Part shown: in pieces, positions 62,414 to 64,000 of the stretch
How positions within the stretch are numbered: the stretch's first letter is position 1
Layout: each line of letters begins with the position of its first letter
Source of the DNA: Paracoccaceae bacterium
GTDB taxonomy: Bacteria; Pseudomonadota; Alphaproteobacteria; Rhodobacterales; Rhodobacteraceae
NCBI GenBank assembly: GCA_014872875.1
Contig: WKFI01000012.1
Span: forward strand, 434,001 to 498,000
Reading direction: 5' to 3'
DNA: 64,000 nucleotides
Notes under the pieces: generated by a model
What the model was told of the DNA's origin: nothing
Seen by the model: only the letters and a program-made list of their open reading frames with translations
The model's database searches: none
Program-made: the position numbers and the translations under genes

Positions 62414-63832
62414 ATGAAACAAACACCCTGGCTTGCCTTTTCTTTTGACCGCCATTCGGATCAGCCGATCTTTGAACAGATCTGCGAGGCGATCCGAGCC
62501 CGTACGATTTCCGGTGAACTGGCCGAGGGCACCAAACTGCCCCCGACCCGGGTCTTCGCAACCGAGCTGGGGGTGTCGCGCTCGACGGTTGTGACGGCCT
62601 ATGAACAGCTGGTGGCCGAAGGGTACCTGCATGGCGTTCGCGGGTCGGGCTATACGGTCTGCGCTGTGGGAGAGCTGACACATAGCGCCGCCCCGCCGGT
62701 GCCGGATCAGAACGAGGTCCAAACCGAGGAACGTCCCCGTCCGCTGCCCTTCGAAGCCAGCCAACCGGATATGCGGCTGTTTCCGCATCGGCAATGGGCC
62801 AAGACCGTGTCGCGCATCTGCCGGGCGAACCCGGAATCCATGTTGCTGGGTGGTGAGGCCTTTGGGAATTTCGAGTTGCGGCGGGCAATTGCGGCCCATG
62901 TCTCGGAATGGCGGGGGATCACGGCCACGCCCCAACAGATCCTCGTAACTGCAGGGGCAACGGATGCGTTGGAAGTGTGTCTGCGCACCCTCACCCGGGC
63001 CGGAGATCAGGTGGCGCTGGAAGATCCGGGATACCGACCGATGTCGCATTTTGCCCAAGCGCAGGGTTTGGAACAGGTCCTCTTGGATATCGACGACAGC
63101 GGAGCGTGCCTCCCAGCCGCACAGAGCGCTCCCAAGGCCGCCATTCTGACGCCGTCACATCAGTATCCGCTAGGTGGTGCCATGTCGCCCAGCCGCCGAT
63201 TGGAATTCATCCAATGGGCAGAAACCAACAAGGCCTGGATCATCGAAGATGACTACGACAGCGAATTCCGATATTCGGGACGTCCAATCCCGGCCATGGC
63301 GGGGTTCGATCATCTGAACAGGACGATCTACATCGGCAGTTTTTCCAAGATTTTCTCAAATGCGCTACGACTGGGATATGTGATCCTTCCTGACGCCCTG
63401 AGCGACGGGTTTCGGGCGACGATGCGGCGCTTCGGGCTCAAGGCCAGTTACATGCCGCAACAGGCATTGGCAGAATTCATTCATTCAGGCGAGTTCTACC
63501 GCCACCTGCGGCGGGTACGCCGGATTTATGGGGACCGACGCAAACATCTGCTGGACCGGCTGACCCGGGAGTTCAGCGCGTATGGCAGCTTCACCGATCA
63601 CCAGGCGGGTATGCAGGTGGTTTTTCACCTCAACGCACCGTTTCAGGATGCCAAGATCGTTGCCAAAGCCCGCATGCTGGGCATCACGGTCGATGCGCTT
63701 TCGGACTATACGATCCGCGCCAGCGATGCGAATGGTCTGATCTTGGGGTTCTGCGGGTACACGGTCGAAGAGATGGACGCCGCATTGGATCTTCTGAAAA
63801 ACTCGGTTTTTCAGAAAGTTGACCGGGTCTAG
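62414..63832 (+). CDS. MocR/GabR-family regulator (GntR HTH plus aminotransferase-like domain)
   Basis: 472 residues. GntR-type winged helix at about residues 10-80 (QPIFEQICEAIRARTISGEL, VFATELGVSRSTVVTAYEQL). The fold type I PLP domain follows, with the PLP lysine in IYIGSFSKIFSNALRLGY and Asp of DDYDSEFRYSG. These regulators use PLP to sense amines or PLP itself. Divergent from the MFS and amidotransferase genes, which are likely targets. Confidence 0.92.
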   Translation: MKQTPWLAFSFDRHSDQPIFEQICEAIRARTISGELAEGTKLPPTRVFATELGVSRSTVVTAYEQLVAEGYLHGVRGSGYTVCAVGELTHSAAPPVPDQNEVQTEERPRPLPFEASQPDMRLFPHRQWAKTVSRICRANPESMLLGGEAFGNFELRRAIAAHVSEWRGITATPQQILVTAGATDALEVCLRTLTRAGDQVALEDPGYRPMSHFAQAQGLEQVLLDIDDSGACLPAAQSAPKAAILTPSHQYPLGGAMSPSRRLEFIQWAETNKAWIIEDDYDSEFRYSGRPIPAMAGFDHLNRTIYIGSFSKIFSNALRLGYVILPDALSDGFRATMRRFGLKASYMPQQALAEFIHSGEFYRHLRRVRRIYGDRRKHLLDRLTREFSAYGSFTDHQAGMQVVFHLNAPFQDAKIVAKARMLGITVDALSDYTIRASDANGLILGFCGYTVEEMDAALDLLKNSVFQKVDRV

Positions 63833-63867
63833 CCTGAATTCTTTGTTTTCTCGGCCGCCCTTGCCAC

Positions 63868-63884
63868 ATCCCCCCCAGGGGGAT
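63868..63884. promoter_or_regulatory. G-tract palindrome, probable CsoR/FrmR-family operator
   Basis: ATCCCCC-CCA-GGGGGAT is a perfect 7-base inverted repeat, 12 bases before the start codon of the next gene. G/C-tract palindromes flanked by AT are the known operator type of RcnR, InrS and related repressors. Confidence 0.75.
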
Positions 63885-63895
63885 AAAACACAGGC

Positions 63896-64000
63896 ATGTC
63901 TCATTCCGTCCACAGCTCCCACCCGCAAATCATTGCCCGGCTAAAACGTGCCCAGGGGCATTTGGCCAAAGTCATCAAAATGATGGAGGAGCAGGCCTCG
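63896..64000 (+). CDS. CsoR/FrmR/RcnR-family repressor, N-terminal part
   Basis: The first 35 codons run to the window end. SHPQIIARLKRAQGHLAKVI is the first helix of the DUF156 tetrameric repressor fold, and the frame ends EEQAS just before the position of the usual conserved Cys. Several early histidines (MSHSVHSSHP) could be metal ligands, as in nickel/cobalt-sensing members. The gene should control itself through the palindrome at 63868-63884 and a metal or formaldehyde-resistance gene downstream, outside the window. Confidence 0.75.
   Translation, partial: MSHSVHSSHPQIIARLKRAQGHLAKVIKMMEEQAS

Overview
The window looks like chromosomal DNA of a marine alphaproteobacterium of the Roseobacter group (Rhodobacteraceae, Ruegeria-like). 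Pointers are the high GC content, dense short operons joined by 4-base ATGA overlaps, a RpoE-ChrR pair, GcvT-domain and MttB-family enzymes of methylated-amine metabolism, a PPK2 polyphosphate kinase and the prkA-yeaH-spoVR triad. No rRNA, tRNA, CRISPR array, phage or insertion sequence was recognised. The assignment rests on protein families, not on any database comparison.

Layout. 1-7.8 kb: end of a membrane-fusion-protein operon, an aldo/keto reductase-FAD enzyme-DUF938 operon, an AhpD-like protein, a LysR regulator divergent from an HD-domain di-iron-type enzyme, a PH-domain-like ORF of uncertain integrity, a GH25 lysozyme and an orphan AT-richer gene. 8-18.3 kb: a GcvT-type methylamine dehydrogenase, D-2-hydroxyacid (lactate/glycolate) dehydrogenase, gamma-glutamyltransferase, M23 peptidase, 2-hydroxyacid dehydrogenase, SH3 protein, folA and thyA. 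18.5-21.5 kb: a lipoprotein followed by a Slam-type outer-membrane lipoprotein exporter, then gloA. 21.9-31.1 kb: MarR and XRE regulators with sdhE, an aminotransferase, MATE transporter, PPK2 and two alpha/beta hydrolases. 30.3-36.9 kb: the singlet-oxygen/oxidative stress regulon, with rpoE-chrR divergent from a six-gene lipid and membrane operon. Both promoters show a TGATC(C/T)-N18-TAA(T/C) signature. 37-46.5 kb: spoVR-yeaH-prkA, then a five-gene membrane redox operon with two Rieske proteins, an FMN glutamate-synthase-like domain and a ferric-reductase-like haem protein. 46.6-47.8 kb: a cation/proton antiporter.

48.2-58.1 kb: a catabolic island with an MttB-superfamily methyltransferase, a 4-hydroxyproline-betaine epimerase-like enzyme (HpbD), two SDRs, an FAD amine oxidase, an aldehyde dehydrogenase, a DapA-family lyase, a GntR regulator and a GATase-AraC (GlxA-type) regulator. 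Read together, these suggest demethylation, epimerisation, oxidation, deamination and aldehyde oxidation of an N-methylated cyclic amino acid such as hydroxyproline betaine to a 2-oxoglutarate-type product. The demethylation step would use an MttB-like enzyme in place of the usual Rieske demethylase. 58.2-64 kb: a molybdopterin oxidoreductase, a glutamine amidotransferase, an MFS transporter divergent from a MocR regulator, and the start of a CsoR/FrmR-family repressor preceded by a perfect G-tract palindrome.

Non-coding structure includes a three-copy dispersed hairpin repeat placed just downstream of minus-strand genes, four rho-independent terminators and several clear operator-like palindromes.
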